Part shown: one piece after another, positions 51,946-61,637 of the stretch | Numbering within the stretch: position 1 is the stretch's first letter | Layout: each line of letters starts with the position of its first letter | From: Flagellimonas_B algarum | GTDB taxonomy: Bacteria; Bacteroidota; Bacteroidia; Flavobacteriales; Flavobacteriaceae | Length of the DNA stretch: 64,000 nt | Direction: 5' to 3' | Assembly: GCF_040513375.1 (NCBI RefSeq) | Contig: NZ_JBEVTG010000002.1 | Location: 992,001-1,056,000 of the forward strand | Position numbers and translations under genes: made by a program | The notes under the pieces: generated by a model | What the model saw: only the letters and a program-made list of their open reading frames with translations | Databases searched by the model: none | What the model was told of the DNA's origin: nothing

Positions 51946-52472
51946 TGGGCCAAGATTGGAAATTAGAAACACCGCGACTGTATATTCGGGAAGCCGTCGC
52001 CGCCGATACCGACTTTATCTTTGAGCTACTGAACAGTGCCAACTGGTTGGAATACATAGGCGACCGCGGTATTCGCACCTTATCGGACGCCAAGGCCTAT
52101 ATCGACAATCAGCTGATCGCTTCCTATACCGACTTGGGATTCGGTCTCTACCTTATGATCGAAAAGACCGGCCAGACGCCTATCGGACTCTGTGGTTTTT
52201 TACAACGCGATTATTTGGAGCATCCTGATATCGGTTTCGCCATCTCACCCGAATTCGAAGGACAGGGCTATACCACCGAAGCAGGCCGATCTATGATGGC
52301 CTATGGTCGGGAACAACTTGGTTTTACAACAATCCTGGCGATTACCACGGCCACCAACCACGGTTCCAAACAAGTATTGACCAAATTGGGACTCCATCCT
52401 AACGGAACCGTTCTGCATCCGGTCGAAAAGGACGAATTACTGCTTTTTACAAGTGACATACCCGTCGGCTGA
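51942..52472 (+). CDS. RimJ-type GNAT acetyltransferase
   Basis: A 176-residue acetyltransferase of the RimJ/RimL kind: LETPRLYIREAVAADTDFIF, GLYLMIEKTGQTPIGLCGFL, and the CoA-binding FEGQGYTTEAGRSMMAYGRE. Its ATG overlaps the stop of the sugar acetyltransferase (ATGATG), so it is translationally coupled. Substrate unknown. Confidence 0.87.
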   Translation: MMGQDWKLETPRLYIREAVAADTDFIFELLNSANWLEYIGDRGIRTLSDAKAYIDNQLIASYTDLGFGLYLMIEKTGQTPIGLCGFLQRDYLEHPDIGFAISPEFEGQGYTTEAGRSMMAYGREQLGFTTILAITTATNHGSKQVLTKLGLHPNGTVLHPVEKDELLLFTSDIPVG

Positions 52473-52508
52473 CCCTGTTTTATAAATTGCCTGTATTTTT
52501 GAAAAGCC

Positions 52509-53108
52509 ATGCGTTATAACCGATCCATTTCTATCGTAGTTTGCCTCCTTTTTATTTGGGGGGGAATCACTTCATGCCATCAAGATGTGAAGCAGCAACG
52601 CTTGCAACAGGCCCGTGCCTACTACCAAACCCTAAACGAACACGATTACCAGGCCTTGGATCGCCTGATCGGAGACAGTATCATCTCGAAAGAAGGGGAG
52701 TATGTCATGGAATACTCCAAAGCGGGTTTTGAGGTCTTCCTACGATGGGATGCCGCTTTTGACCCCAATTATGAAATCCTTTCCCTTGCCATAGCGGACC
52801 AAACCGTTGTTGCCGAAATCAAGAAGACGGATACCCGACTTGATTTTTTACTCGAAGGTCCCAGCATCACCAAAGAGCGTTTGGATTTCAAGGACGGAAA
52901 AATCCGTAGTGTGGCCATTGTCACTTACCTGCAATTCGACGATGTCGTTTTTAGCCGGAACCGTAAGGCGTTTTTGGATTGGATGGACGCGCACCATCCG
53001 GAATTGGACGGATTCATCATCGATCAAACGGAAACCGGCGCGAAAAACTACCTCGAAGCGATCCGTTTGTTTCAGGCACGGGAAAAAGCAAGCGGGAAGG
53101 AGGACTAA
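52509..53108 (+). CDS. Hypothetical lipoprotein, NTF2-like
   Basis: A 199-residue lipoprotein: MRYNRSISIVVCLLFIWGGI then TSC, lipobox cysteine at 23. The body (RAYYQTLNEHDYQALDRLIG; DKEG..YSKAGFEVFLRW-type segments) has the size and pattern of an NTF2/SnoaL-like fold. Function unknown. Its last four bases overlap the end of the convergent peptidase gene. Confidence 0.65.
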   Translation: MRYNRSISIVVCLLFIWGGITSCHQDVKQQRLQQARAYYQTLNEHDYQALDRLIGDSIISKEGEYVMEYSKAGFEVFLRWDAAFDPNYEILSLAIADQTVVAEIKKTDTRLDFLLEGPSITKERLDFKDGKIRSVAIVTYLQFDDVVFSRNRKAFLDWMDAHHPELDGFIIDQTETGAKNYLEAIRLFQAREKASGKED

Positions 53109-54502
53109 CCCTTCACCTTATTCGGTCGCACGGTACCGTATTTATCGACAAGGTACACCAAGCTGGCCATGGTGGCCGCCCCCAATTCCAATTCCCTTCT
53201 ATTGACATGCTCAAAAGTGTCGTTCTCAGCATGATGGTGGTCGAAATATCGCTGCGAATCCGGTCGAAGACCGGCCAAAACCAAATTTTCATCTTTCAGC
53301 GGTCCGATATCGGCCCCACTTCCCCCTTTGACGAACAGATGGATCAAATATGGTTCGAACAGGGGAATCCACGAGCGGATCCTTTCGTAATTGGCATCGT
53401 CACAATCGAAGGAGAATCCCCTTGGGGTAAACCCTCCGGCATCACTTTCAAGGGCGAAGACATGGTCTTCGTTCTTTTGCTTGGCCACTTCAGCGTATTT
53501 ATTGCCACCGCGTAGCCCGTTTTCCTCATTCATGAACAACACCACCCGTATGGTTCGCTTAGGGGTGTAGCCACTGGCTTTGATCAGTCGCAACACATCC
53601 ATGCTCTGTACGACGCCGGCCCCATCGTCATGAGATCCGTCACCGAGGTCCCAAGAATCGAGATGACCGCCGACGACCATGATTTCGTTTGGGAATTCGC
53701 TACCGCGAATTTCACCGATTACGTTGTAGGACTCGACATCAGGAAACTGCTTGCAGTTCTGTCGGAAAAAAAACTTGATCTCGGGTGAAAGTTTCAAGGT
53801 CGTACTGAGCAACTCCGCCCCTTTGGTGCTGATTGCCGCCGCCGGGATACGATCGGAAACAGGGGTGTCGCCATAGCTCATCGAACCGGTATGCGGATAA
53901 TCGTCCAAGCGGAGGTTCACACTTCGTACGATCACCCCGGCCGCCCCGTATTTGCCCGCTTCGGCGGCCCCGGAATACCGCTGATCGACGCATCCGGAAT
54001 AGGATTGGAAGGTACTGATCAGGGTCGGGTCCATCGGGCGGTTATAAAAGACGATCTTCCCTTCTATTTTTTCACGGCCTAGGGCTTCGAGTTCCTCGAC
54101 CCCATTCACTTCGATCACCTGGGCCTTCAAGCCCCCGTCAGGTGTCGCCACCGACCCCCCTAAGGCACAGATCGGCACGTTGGTCGTAATTCCAGGCGCC
54201 GTTTCGATATACGCGAATTCAGGGGTACCCCGCACCCATTTGGGCACCATAACCGGTTGTAACCAGACGCGATCGAGACCCAACATCTCCAGTTGGGTCC
54301 GCGTATAATCAACGGCCTGTGCCGCTTGTACCGATCCGGAAAGTCGGCCGCCGATTTGGTTCGATAAATAGTTCAACCAATCGTAGGCCTTGCCGTCGGT
54401 CAACGACATATCGAAAATGGCTTTCAACTGTTGCTCATCTTCGGTTTGTGCAACGGTCAATGGAGCGACCAATAACAGGGTCATGAGGAGGAGTGATCTC
54501 AT
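53105..54502 (-). CDS. Exported M28 family zinc peptidase
   Basis: A 465-residue secreted aminopeptidase-like enzyme: signal peptide MRSLLLMTLLLVAPLTVAQ, PA-type insert (about 110-230), and the M28 catalytic core. Zinc ligands: VVGGHLDSWDLGDGSHDDGA (His, Asp), FMNEENGLRGGNKYA (catalytic Glu pair), FALESDAGGFTPRG (Asp), and FDHHHAENDTFEHV (His). Its start overlaps the PPK2 stop by four bases. Confidence 0.92.
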   Translation of the reverse strand: MRSLLLMTLLLVAPLTVAQTEDEQQLKAIFDMSLTDGKAYDWLNYLSNQIGGRLSGSVQAAQAVDYTRTQLEMLGLDRVWLQPVMVPKWVRGTPEFAYIETAPGITTNVPICALGGSVATPDGGLKAQVIEVNGVEELEALGREKIEGKIVFYNRPMDPTLISTFQSYSGCVDQRYSGAAEAGKYGAAGVIVRSVNLRLDDYPHTGSMSYGDTPVSDRIPAAAISTKGAELLSTTLKLSPEIKFFFRQNCKQFPDVESYNVIGEIRGSEFPNEIMVVGGHLDSWDLGDGSHDDGAGVVQSMDVLRLIKASGYTPKRTIRVVLFMNEENGLRGGNKYAEVAKQKNEDHVFALESDAGGFTPRGFSFDCDDANYERIRSWIPLFEPYLIHLFVKGGSGADIGPLKDENLVLAGLRPDSQRYFDHHHAENDTFEHVNRRELELGAATMASLVYLVDKYGTVRPNKVKG

Positions 54503-55383
54503 TCGTGTTCTTTTTCGAGTTCGTTTCTAAAGCTTTCTAAATTAGCCTTTATTTCATCATCGAGCTCGGGTTCTACCACATCTTTGTATTTTTTTAACGC
54601 TTGCAACAGAATGCTTGCGACGATAACCCGGGCCGCTTTTTTATTGTCAGCCGGAATCACGAACCAAGGGGCATGGGCTTTGGAAGTCTTATTGATGGCT
54701 TCTTCGTAGCACTCTTGGTATTGGTCCCATAATTTGCGCTCTTTCAAATCGCCGGGCGAGAATTTCCAATTCTTTTCCTTAAGTCGCAGCCGACGCAACA
54801 ACCGCTGGCGTTGTTCTTCTTTTGAAAGGTGCAGGAAAAACTTGAAGACCAGGGTGCCGTTTTCGGCGATATGCCGTTCAAAATCGTTGATCTGTCGGTA
54901 GCGCTTCTCCCAAAATTCAGCATCGATATCGGCGACACTGTCGATACCCGGGATGTTCTCCCCTAAGATATAGCTCGGGTGCACTTTGGTCACCAAGACG
55001 TTTTCATAGTGGGTGCGGTTGAATACGGAGAACTTGCCGCGTTCGGGCAGGGCGATGTAATGACGCCAGATATAATCATGGCTGCGCTCTTTGGAACTGG
55101 GCACCTTGAAACTATGCACGACCACACCGCGTACATTGAAATCCTTAAACACCTCGCGGATCAGGCTGTCTTTTCCTGCGGTATCCATCCCTTGCAAACA
55201 GACCAACACCCCGTATTTCCCATGGGCATAAAGGGTATCTTGGAATTTGCCGAGATCCTCACGTAGCGATTCGAGTTCTTTTTTAAGTTCTTTTTCTGAG
55301 GCCCCGAGATCCGAATATGTCGCTCGTTCAGATAACGAAATCGATCCGGTGGCCTGGTAAGTGCTGTTTTCTATGGTATCCAT
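54499..55383 (-). CDS. Polyphosphate kinase 2 family protein
   Basis: A 294-residue PPK2 enzyme that moves phosphate between polyphosphate and nucleotides. Walker A VCLQGMDTAGKDSLIREVFK; VHSFKVPSSKERSHDYIWRH (Walker B and PPK2 signature); FNRTHYENVLVTKVHP; lid-like RRLRLKEKNWKFSPGDLKER. The start MDTIENSTYQATGSISLSER is chosen because the 24-codon upstream extension has no similarity. No signal peptide. Overlaps the M28 gene by four bases. Confidence 0.92.
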   Translation of the reverse strand: MDTIENSTYQATGSISLSERATYSDLGASEKELKKELESLREDLGKFQDTLYAHGKYGVLVCLQGMDTAGKDSLIREVFKDFNVRGVVVHSFKVPSSKERSHDYIWRHYIALPERGKFSVFNRTHYENVLVTKVHPSYILGENIPGIDSVADIDAEFWEKRYRQINDFERHIAENGTLVFKFFLHLSKEEQRQRLLRRLRLKEKNWKFSPGDLKERKLWDQYQECYEEAINKTSKAHAPWFVIPADNKKAARVIVASILLQALKKYKDVVEPELDDEIKANLESFRNELEKEHE

Positions 55384-55553
55384 AGCCTGAAAATACGTAA
55401 ATACTTGGTATATCCGCGAAATCGAAGGTGGTGCATTTCGTCGATCGGAATCCACTTTTTTTCATTTCATGGAGCAAAATGCGCCATTCGGCGAAGGAAT
55501 TTGACTACAAAGCGCCCCCTATCGTACCTTTAAAAGACCGAATTGACCCAAAA

Positions 55554-56267
55554 ATGACCTACTTAAAACGCATACTGTACGTTGCTATGGCCAAAGGTGC
55601 GCTCTGTTTGCTGCTCTTCTCATCCTTTGGAAATTACAACGCTTGTAAGTTCGCCAATCAAAATACGGGGCTCGTCGTCGAACAGACCGGCCTCGCCCTC
55701 GGTGCTACTACCTTACAAATGGCAAAATACCATGGCTTCAAGGCCTTGAAGTCGGTCTCGAAGACCAAAGAGAATTTTGAGGATTGCGCCTGTGAAGAGG
55801 CCATGCGCAGTTTCACCATAGCCGAAGAAAACCTAAAGGAGGCCGTGAAAGCGAATACCTTGGCAGACGCTAAGGCATTTCTGACCATTGCCATGAACAG
55901 TTCGAAAATAAGCCGGGCCGAACTCGATGCTTTCGAAAAAATAAACCGCAGTGCGTATAGCGATGAACTTTTGGTCATGAACACCAAAGGGACCATCAGT
56001 GAACAAGGGGGCATCATCGTTCCTGAAAGCGATAAGGCCCGCTTGAAAATCGAGGACAGTCTTGAACGCTTCCAAACTTCATTGGATCAAGTTGTGGCCT
56101 ATGTCGATTGTGAAGATGCCTTCAACTTCATCAGCAAGATCGTGACCAAGTCAGATGCTGAATTGGCCAAGGAGACTTTATCGGAAGCCCAACGGTATTA
56201 TCATAGTGAAATCAAGAAAATCGCCTACGAAGGGCTTTTGGAACTGAATACCTGTAAGACCAAGTAA
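55554..56267 (+). CDS. Hypothetical exported helical protein
   Basis: A 237-residue protein with a likely signal peptide (MTYLKRILYVAMAKGALCLL LFSSFG...) and a helical body. Paired cysteines in NFEDCACEEAMRSFTIAEEN may form a disulfide. The upstream in-frame extension (42 codons) is rejected because it places the hydrophobic signal internally. No family recognised. It abuts the convergent regulator gene at 56268. Confidence 0.6.
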   Translation: MTYLKRILYVAMAKGALCLLLFSSFGNYNACKFANQNTGLVVEQTGLALGATTLQMAKYHGFKALKSVSKTKENFEDCACEEAMRSFTIAEENLKEAVKANTLADAKAFLTIAMNSSKISRAELDAFEKINRSAYSDELLVMNTKGTISEQGGIIVPESDKARLKIEDSLERFQTSLDQVVAYVDCEDAFNFISKIVTKSDAELAKETLSEAQRYYHSEIKKIAYEGLLELNTCKTK

Positions 56268-57431
56268 TCACTTACTCGCAAAAAGGGCCACGTCCTTCTC
56301 GGTGACCTCTTTGCCTCCCAAAATAATGCGGCGTTCGACCACATTGCGCAATTCCCTGATATTTCCGGTCCAATCATAGCCCTGTAGCTGCTCGACCGCC
56401 TTTTTTGAAAACGCCTTCGCCGCCGTACCCTGTTCATGGGCGATTTTCTCGGCAAAGTGGGCGATCAATAACGGAATGTCGTTCCTGCGGTCGTTCAAGG
56501 CCGGTACCTTGATGAGTATCACCGCCAAGCGATGGTAGAGGTCTTCCCTGAACTTGCCATCGGCGATTTCCTTTTTCAAATCCTTATTGGTCGCTGCCAC
56601 AACCCGAACATCGACTTTGATGTCTTTATCGGTACCGACCCGGGATATCTTGTTTTCTTGTAAAGCCCGCAATACTTTGGCTTGGGCAGACAGGCTCATA
56701 TCACCGATCTCATCCAAAAAAATGGTCCCTTTGTTGGCGGCTTCGAATTTACCGGCCCGATCTTTGACCGCTGATGTAAAGGCCCCTTTGACATGACCGA
56801 ACAATTCACTTTCGATCAATTCGGAAGGGATGGCGGCGCAGTTCACCTCGATAAAAGGTGCCGCCGACCGTTGGCTTTTCTGATGGATCCAATGGGCGAC
56901 CAATTCCTTACCCGTACCGTTCGACCCCGTAATCAATACCCTGGCGTCGGTAGGGGCGACCTTTTCGATCATATCCTTGATCACTTCCAGCGCTTCACTT
57001 TCACCGATCATTTCATAGTTCTTGCTGACCTTCTTTTTCAGAATCTTGTTCTCGACGACCAATTCCTTTCGATCCAACGCATTGCGAACCGTGGTCAACA
57101 AGCGGTTCAGATCCGGCGGTTTCGAAATGTAGTCGAAGGCACCAAGGCGCATGGTATTGACAGCGGTATCAAGATCGCCGTGGCCCGAAATCATGATAAA
57201 CGGGATTTCCGGTTTGATCTTGCGCGACGCTTCCAGTACTTCGACCCCGTCCATTTTAGGCATTTTGATATCACACAATACCAAATCGAAATCTTCCTTT
57301 TTGATGGTCTCCAGCCCCTTTAATCCGTCTTCCGCTTCGAAAACCTCATAGGTGTCGCTTTCCTCACTCAATATTTTGACGAGCACCCGGCGTATGGCGG
57401 CCTCATCTTCGATAACCAAAATTCTTGACAT
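56268..57431 (-). CDS. NtrC-like response regulator lacking the DNA-binding domain
   Basis: A 387-residue protein. A receiver domain (ILVIEDEAAIRRVLVKILSE; phospho-Asp in DLVLCDIKMPKMDG; Lys in YISKPPD) is joined to an AAA+ sigma-54 activator domain: Walker A LITGSNGTGKE, ELFGHVKGAFTSAVKDRAGK, Walker B GTIFLDEIGDM, and WTGNIRELRNVVERR near the end. The sigma-54 contact loop reads GAFTSA where the canonical loop is GAFTGA, and the usual C-terminal Fis helix-turn-helix is absent, the protein stopping after DVALFASK. It may therefore act without specific DNA binding, or have a different role. Confidence 0.9.
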   Translation of the reverse strand: MSRILVIEDEAAIRRVLVKILSEESDTYEVFEAEDGLKGLETIKKEDFDLVLCDIKMPKMDGVEVLEASRKIKPEIPFIMISGHGDLDTAVNTMRLGAFDYISKPPDLNRLLTTVRNALDRKELVVENKILKKKVSKNYEMIGESEALEVIKDMIEKVAPTDARVLITGSNGTGKELVAHWIHQKSQRSAAPFIEVNCAAIPSELIESELFGHVKGAFTSAVKDRAGKFEAANKGTIFLDEIGDMSLSAQAKVLRALQENKISRVGTDKDIKVDVRVVAATNKDLKKEIADGKFREDLYHRLAVILIKVPALNDRRNDIPLLIAHFAEKIAHEQGTAAKAFSKKAVEQLQGYDWTGNIRELRNVVERRIILGGKEVTEKDVALFASK

Positions 57432-57444
57432 CCCCGTTTATGTG

Positions 57445-58326
57445 TTAAAAAATTGAAATTTTAAATCCAGTCCTAATGTAAACATTTGCTTCATCATTCA
57501 ATAGCAAAACCTCACGACGTTTGTTATCCCTTAAATTGCCGGTCTGTTCGATCGATCGACCGACCATGGCGTAAAAAGAGGTCCTTTTGGTGAAGTTGTA
57601 TTGATAACCCAACGAACCGACCAAAGCGGATAGCGAAATCTTCGAACCCAACTGGTTATCGGGAAGCAAGACATCGTTCTGGATATTGATAAAATATCCA
57701 TCAAGGGCCAAAAGGAATTGAAAGGTATGTTTATCGGTGGGATGGAATTTGAAGTTCGACCTCGGGATACCGATCGTGTACGACCATTTCGGATGGAACC
57801 TTTTGTAATAACTGACCAAGGGCAGCGGTACCGGTAAACCCGTGGTACTATTGTAGGAAAGTCCCAATACGATCCGGAAGGGCTTGGGCACATCACTTTT
57901 CTCTTTCAAAAAGGTGGCCGTGGCATTGAAGAAAAAATCTTCGGTAACCACCCCATCGGTGAAATTGGATGCGAATCTCGGGGTAATGATACCGATGAGC
58001 CTCCAATTGTCATTCCATTTGGTGATATAGCCCACATTAAGGTCGACGATATGCAAGCGGTTCAATTCACTGGAATCAAAAGGCAGGGTTTGCGAGAACC
58101 CGACATCCAAACGGTTGTACTCAGCTCCGGCGACCAGGTATTTGTCCCATCCCACCTTGATCGGCAGGTTCAAGGCAAAGCGATAGCGCGAAGTCTCGAT
58201 CCCAGTATCGTTTTCAGGGATCCGCAGATACTCCACACGAAGGATATCCGTACTCTGGGCATGGCCCGATGCAAGGGTGAGTAAAATCACCAACAAGCAA
58301 AAAGAGGAAACGGATAGTCGAAACAT
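57445..58326 (-). CDS. DUF6268 outer-membrane-type protein
   Basis: A 293-residue exported protein: signal peptide MFRLSVSSFCLLVILLTLAS then GHAQ; the body alternates like a beta barrel (GWDKYLVAGAEYNRLDVGFS; FFFNATATFLKEKSDVPKPF; RTSFYAMVGRSIEQTGNLRD) and ends with the aromatic ISIF, as outer-membrane beta proteins do. It fits DUF6268; role unknown. It lies between the NtrC-like gene and mscS. Confidence 0.75.
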   Translation of the reverse strand: MFRLSVSSFCLLVILLTLASGHAQSTDILRVEYLRIPENDTGIETSRYRFALNLPIKVGWDKYLVAGAEYNRLDVGFSQTLPFDSSELNRLHIVDLNVGYITKWNDNWRLIGIITPRFASNFTDGVVTEDFFFNATATFLKEKSDVPKPFRIVLGLSYNSTTGLPVPLPLVSYYKRFHPKWSYTIGIPRSNFKFHPTDKHTFQFLLALDGYFINIQNDVLLPDNQLGSKISLSALVGSLGYQYNFTKRTSFYAMVGRSIEQTGNLRDNKRREVLLLNDEANVYIRTGFKISIF

Positions 58327-58331
58327 AGGGT

Positions 58332-59237
58332 CTAATCGTTTTTATTCGAAGGCGGCCGTTGAAAAAGGTGCACTTCACGCTGTGGGAACGGAATGGTAAC
58401 GTCGTGTTCCTTGAATTTAGTATCGATACGGTAGCGAAGATCGCTTTTAATCCGGGGATCGTTGAAACTGTCTTTCAAGAAAAAATTCAAGGAGAACAGT
58501 AGCGCCGAATCACCGAAATCCTCAAAAAGGACGAAGGGCTTCGGGTTTTTGAGAATACCGTTGTGCTCACCTGCCAATTCCAAAAGCAACTCAGTAACCA
58601 TGGCAGTGTCACTCCCATAGGCGACGCCTACGCGAACCTGTTCCCTGGTAATGCGATGGTTTTGGGTGTAATTGAAAATCACATCGCTGATAAACTTGTG
58701 GTTCGGAATGACCAGCACTTTGTCATCACGTGTAATCGCCCGGGTCGTTCTGAGCTTGATCTCGAATACCTTGCCTACTTTCCCGTCGACCTCTACGATA
58801 TCACCGACACTCAGTGACTTATCGATCATGATCAGTATACCGGCGATGATGTCTTGGAACAACTCCTGTAGGGCCAATCCCAAACCGACGAACAAGGCGG
58901 CCGAAGCCGTAAGGATCACCGTAACATTGATACCGGCCGCACTCATGGTCGCCAAAATCACGATAAGGTAGACCACGTATTTGATGAACTTGAATATGCT
59001 AAAGAACTTCTGACGGTCTTCGAGCTGCATTTTTCGGGTCAAGAGGTTGCGCAACAGCTTCATAACGACACTGGTCGCGAAGAACGCGGCCCCTACCAAA
59101 AGCAAAAGACCGATGGTCACATGGATCGAATGCTCACCCTCTCCTAAGTGCAGGCCCCAATTCAAAAACTCCTTGATGGAGCCCCATACGTCTTCTTCAA
59201 TGATGTCTTTCAATTCACTACCATCTTGCTGAACCAT
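58332..59237 (-). CDS. Small-conductance mechanosensitive channel (MscS family)
   Basis: A 301-residue MscS-type channel. N-terminal helices (GLLLLVGAAFFATSVVMKLL; YVVYLIVILATMSAAGINVT), a pore helix with the alanine-glycine pattern ALFVGLGLALQELFQDIIAG, then the beta domain (VEVDGKVGKVFEIKLRTTRA, VLVIPNHKFISDVIFNYT). It opens on osmotic downshift. It is encoded three bases after the ABC permease stop and may be part of that operon. Confidence 0.93.
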   Translation of the reverse strand: MVQQDGSELKDIIEEDVWGSIKEFLNWGLHLGEGEHSIHVTIGLLLLVGAAFFATSVVMKLLRNLLTRKMQLEDRQKFFSIFKFIKYVVYLIVILATMSAAGINVTVILTASAALFVGLGLALQELFQDIIAGILIMIDKSLSVGDIVEVDGKVGKVFEIKLRTTRAITRDDKVLVIPNHKFISDVIFNYTQNHRITREQVRVGVAYGSDTAMVTELLLELAGEHNGILKNPKPFVLFEDFGDSALLFSLNFFLKDSFNDPRIKSDLRYRIDTKFKEHDVTIPFPQREVHLFQRPPSNKND

Positions 59238-59240
59238 GCC

Positions 59241-60581
59241 TCAATATTTAAGCCATTTTGCCAATTCGCGATAACTGGGTTTTTTGCCATAGGTCAAAAT
59301 ACCGACCCGGTAGATCTTGGCCGCAAGCCAAACGATACCCAAAAAAGTGGTGATCAATAGGAGGATACTGGTCGCCAGTTGCCAAAATGGAACACCGCCT
59401 TCACCGATACCCCCGGGCAGTCGCATCAACATCACGATCGGTGATGTCAAGGGAAACAATGAAAAGCCGACCGCAATCGGACCATGTGGATTGTTGAACA
59501 CGGAGAAAAACCCAACATAAATCGCCAATATCAAAGGTAAGATGATGGGGAATATGAACTGCTGGGTGTCGGTTTCGTTGTCTACGGCAGCCCCGATGGC
59601 CGCATAGATCGAACTGTAAATCAAATACCCTAGGATAAAATAGACCAAAAACGAACTGATCAGGGTCACCCACGGAATACGCAATACTTCCCGCCCGATC
59701 GATTTGATCTGCTCAAAAGTCTCGGGCGATAGATCCTTCGCCGCTCCAGCGGTCATTGCCCTGATGTCTGATCGGTCGACCAAGATGGCTGGATCGATAC
59801 CAAAGAACATCAACGCCAAAACCAACAAAATCAAAGCCGATACGATCCAGATACTGAATTGGGTAATACCGGCCAAAGAGGTTCCGATGATCTTGCCCAA
59901 CATGAGCTGAAAAGGTTTGACCGAAGAGATGATGACCTCGATGATCCGCGTCGTCTTTTCTTCAATGACACTGCGCATTACAAAGCCCCCATAGATGATA
60001 ATGAACATCATGATGAGGTACCCGAAAGCCCCTCCGACCATGGCCCTGATGATATTGAGGTCCTTCAGGGTCTTTTCACCATCAAAAGTGGTCGTTTTGA
60101 TGGCATACCCGCGTTCGATATTGGTAAAGTCGTCATTCGACACCCCCAAATTTTGTAGCCGGGAGGCCCGTAAATTATTCTGGAACACCCGTTCGAGTCT
60201 GTTCAACACCTCGCTGGCCGGACTGTCTTCCGAATAAAAAATACTATGCTCGGCTACGGTCTCGAGATCTTCACCTTCGGGTATATACAGCAATCCATAG
60301 TACCCCATGGCCAAGGTGGAATCTTTGGCCTCCTGCAATGACATGCCTTCCAGATCCAAGAAGGAAATCGATTCGGACGGATTGAAGGCCCTTCCGAAAT
60401 ACCCGCTTTCATTATGGATGGCAACGACATGGCTTTCATTGTCGTTCATCTTGGTCAGGTAGGCGATCAGAATGATCATGACCACCATGAGAATCGGACT
60501 GAGAAAGGTCATAATGACAAAAGAACGGTTACGCACCTTGGCCAAATACTCCCTTCGAATGATCAACTTCAATTTGCTCAT
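59241..60581 (-). CDS. ABC transporter permease, NatB-like
   Basis: A 446-residue membrane component of an ABC-2 exporter. One N-terminal helix (FVIMTFLSPILMVVMIILIA), a large extracytoplasmic part (about 45-180), then five more helices. The coupling region is EEKTTRIIEVIISSVKPFQL and MLGKIIGTSLAG. The start overlaps the ATPase gene by four bases. Related proteins export Na+ or act in cell-envelope functions; substrate unknown. Confidence 0.9.
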   Translation of the reverse strand: MSKLKLIIRREYLAKVRNRSFVIMTFLSPILMVVMIILIAYLTKMNDNESHVVAIHNESGYFGRAFNPSESISFLDLEGMSLQEAKDSTLAMGYYGLLYIPEGEDLETVAEHSIFYSEDSPASEVLNRLERVFQNNLRASRLQNLGVSNDDFTNIERGYAIKTTTFDGEKTLKDLNIIRAMVGGAFGYLIMMFIIIYGGFVMRSVIEEKTTRIIEVIISSVKPFQLMLGKIIGTSLAGITQFSIWIVSALILLVLALMFFGIDPAILVDRSDIRAMTAGAAKDLSPETFEQIKSIGREVLRIPWVTLISSFLVYFILGYLIYSSIYAAIGAAVDNETDTQQFIFPIILPLILAIYVGFFSVFNNPHGPIAVGFSLFPLTSPIVMLMRLPGGIGEGGVPFWQLATSILLLITTFLGIVWLAAKIYRVGILTYGKKPSYRELAKWLKY

Positions 60582-61510
60582 GACTGCTTCGATTGCACGG
60601 TTTGAATAAAAATATCATTGGCCGATGGTACGGTCTCCTCAAAGTGGTTGATGTTGGATCTTTCGGCCAAATAGCCAAGCAATTCACCAGTTCCTTCCGA
60701 TTGCAATCGTACTGAAAAGTCGAGTTGGTGTTCTTCTTCGTCGTAGGAGGAAGTCAACACTTGGAAGTTCGAATTCAGCCCCTGAAGCAACTGTTCCGAA
60801 TTGCCATTGACGTTTACCCCGATTTGAAAAATATTGTTTTTGTACTCCTTCTTTATTTTGGAAAGTTTGCCTTCCAACAGCTTTTTGGACTGATGGATCA
60901 AGGCGATGTATTCACAAAGTTCCTCGACGGACTCCATGCGGTGGGTTGAAAAAATGATCGAAGTGCCTTTCTCCTTCAGTTCAAGGATCTCGTCTTTGAT
61001 CCTGTTGGCGTTGATGGGATCGAACCCACTAAAAGGTTCATCGAAAATAAGCAGTTTGGGTTCATGTAAAATGGTTACGATGAATTGGATTTTTTGGGCC
61101 ATCCCTTTGGATAGCTCTTGGATCTTCTTGTTCCACCAATCCCCGATCTCGAACTTGTCGAACCAGTATTTTAGGCGACGTTTGGCTTCAAAACGTGAAA
61201 GCCCTTTCAATTGGGCCAGATACAACGCCTGTTCCCCAACCTTCATGCTTTTGTACAATCCCCTTTCTTCAGGCAGGTATCCTATCGCGTAGACATCCTC
61301 AGGGGCCAATGGCCTGCCATTGAAGTACAACTTTCCATGATCGGGAAAGGTAATCTGGTTGATGATACGGATAAGGGTGGTTTTTCCTGCCCCGTTAGGG
61401 CCTAACAGACCGTAGATGCAGTTTTCGGGGATTTCAAGGCTAATGTTGCTCAGGGCAGCATGGTCTCCAAAATGTTTGGAAACATTTTCAGCAACAAGAA
61501 TGTGGTCCAT
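60578..61510 (-). CDS. ABC transporter ATP-binding protein, NatA-like
   Basis: A 310-residue ATPase: Walker A LLGPNGAGKTTLIR, signature IQELSKGMAQKI, Walker B LLIFDEPFSGFDP, and the switch His in IIFSTHRME. A C-terminal extension of about 90 residues is typical of the NatA/DrrA group with ABC-2 permeases. It is the first gene of the natAB-mscS unit. A -7 element lies at 61525, and an operator-like palindrome with a second promoter lies further up. Confidence 0.92.
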   Translation of the reverse strand: MDHILVAENVSKHFGDHAALSNISLEIPENCIYGLLGPNGAGKTTLIRIINQITFPDHGKLYFNGRPLAPEDVYAIGYLPEERGLYKSMKVGEQALYLAQLKGLSRFEAKRRLKYWFDKFEIGDWWNKKIQELSKGMAQKIQFIVTILHEPKLLIFDEPFSGFDPINANRIKDEILELKEKGTSIIFSTHRMESVEELCEYIALIHQSKKLLEGKLSKIKKEYKNNIFQIGVNVNGNSEQLLQGLNSNFQVLTSSYDEEEHQLDFSVRLQSEGTGELLGYLAERSNINHFEETVPSANDIFIQTVQSKQS

Positions 61511-61524
61511 TCAACAAATTTTTG

Positions 61525-61532
61525 CAAAGATA
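61525..61532 (-). promoter_or_regulatory. -7 element near the natA-like start
   Basis: TATCTTTG on the minus strand, 14 bases before the ATG. It fits TAnnTTTG; no -33 element at the correct distance was seen. Confidence 0.35.
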
Positions 61533-61637
61533 ACAATCTCAAAATGCCCTTCTTCATTGGGGTTTGCCCTAAAAGACAAAACCCACCCCCGACTTGCGTC
61601 AAGGATGGGAAAAAAATTGCTATGAAAAAGAAAATTA

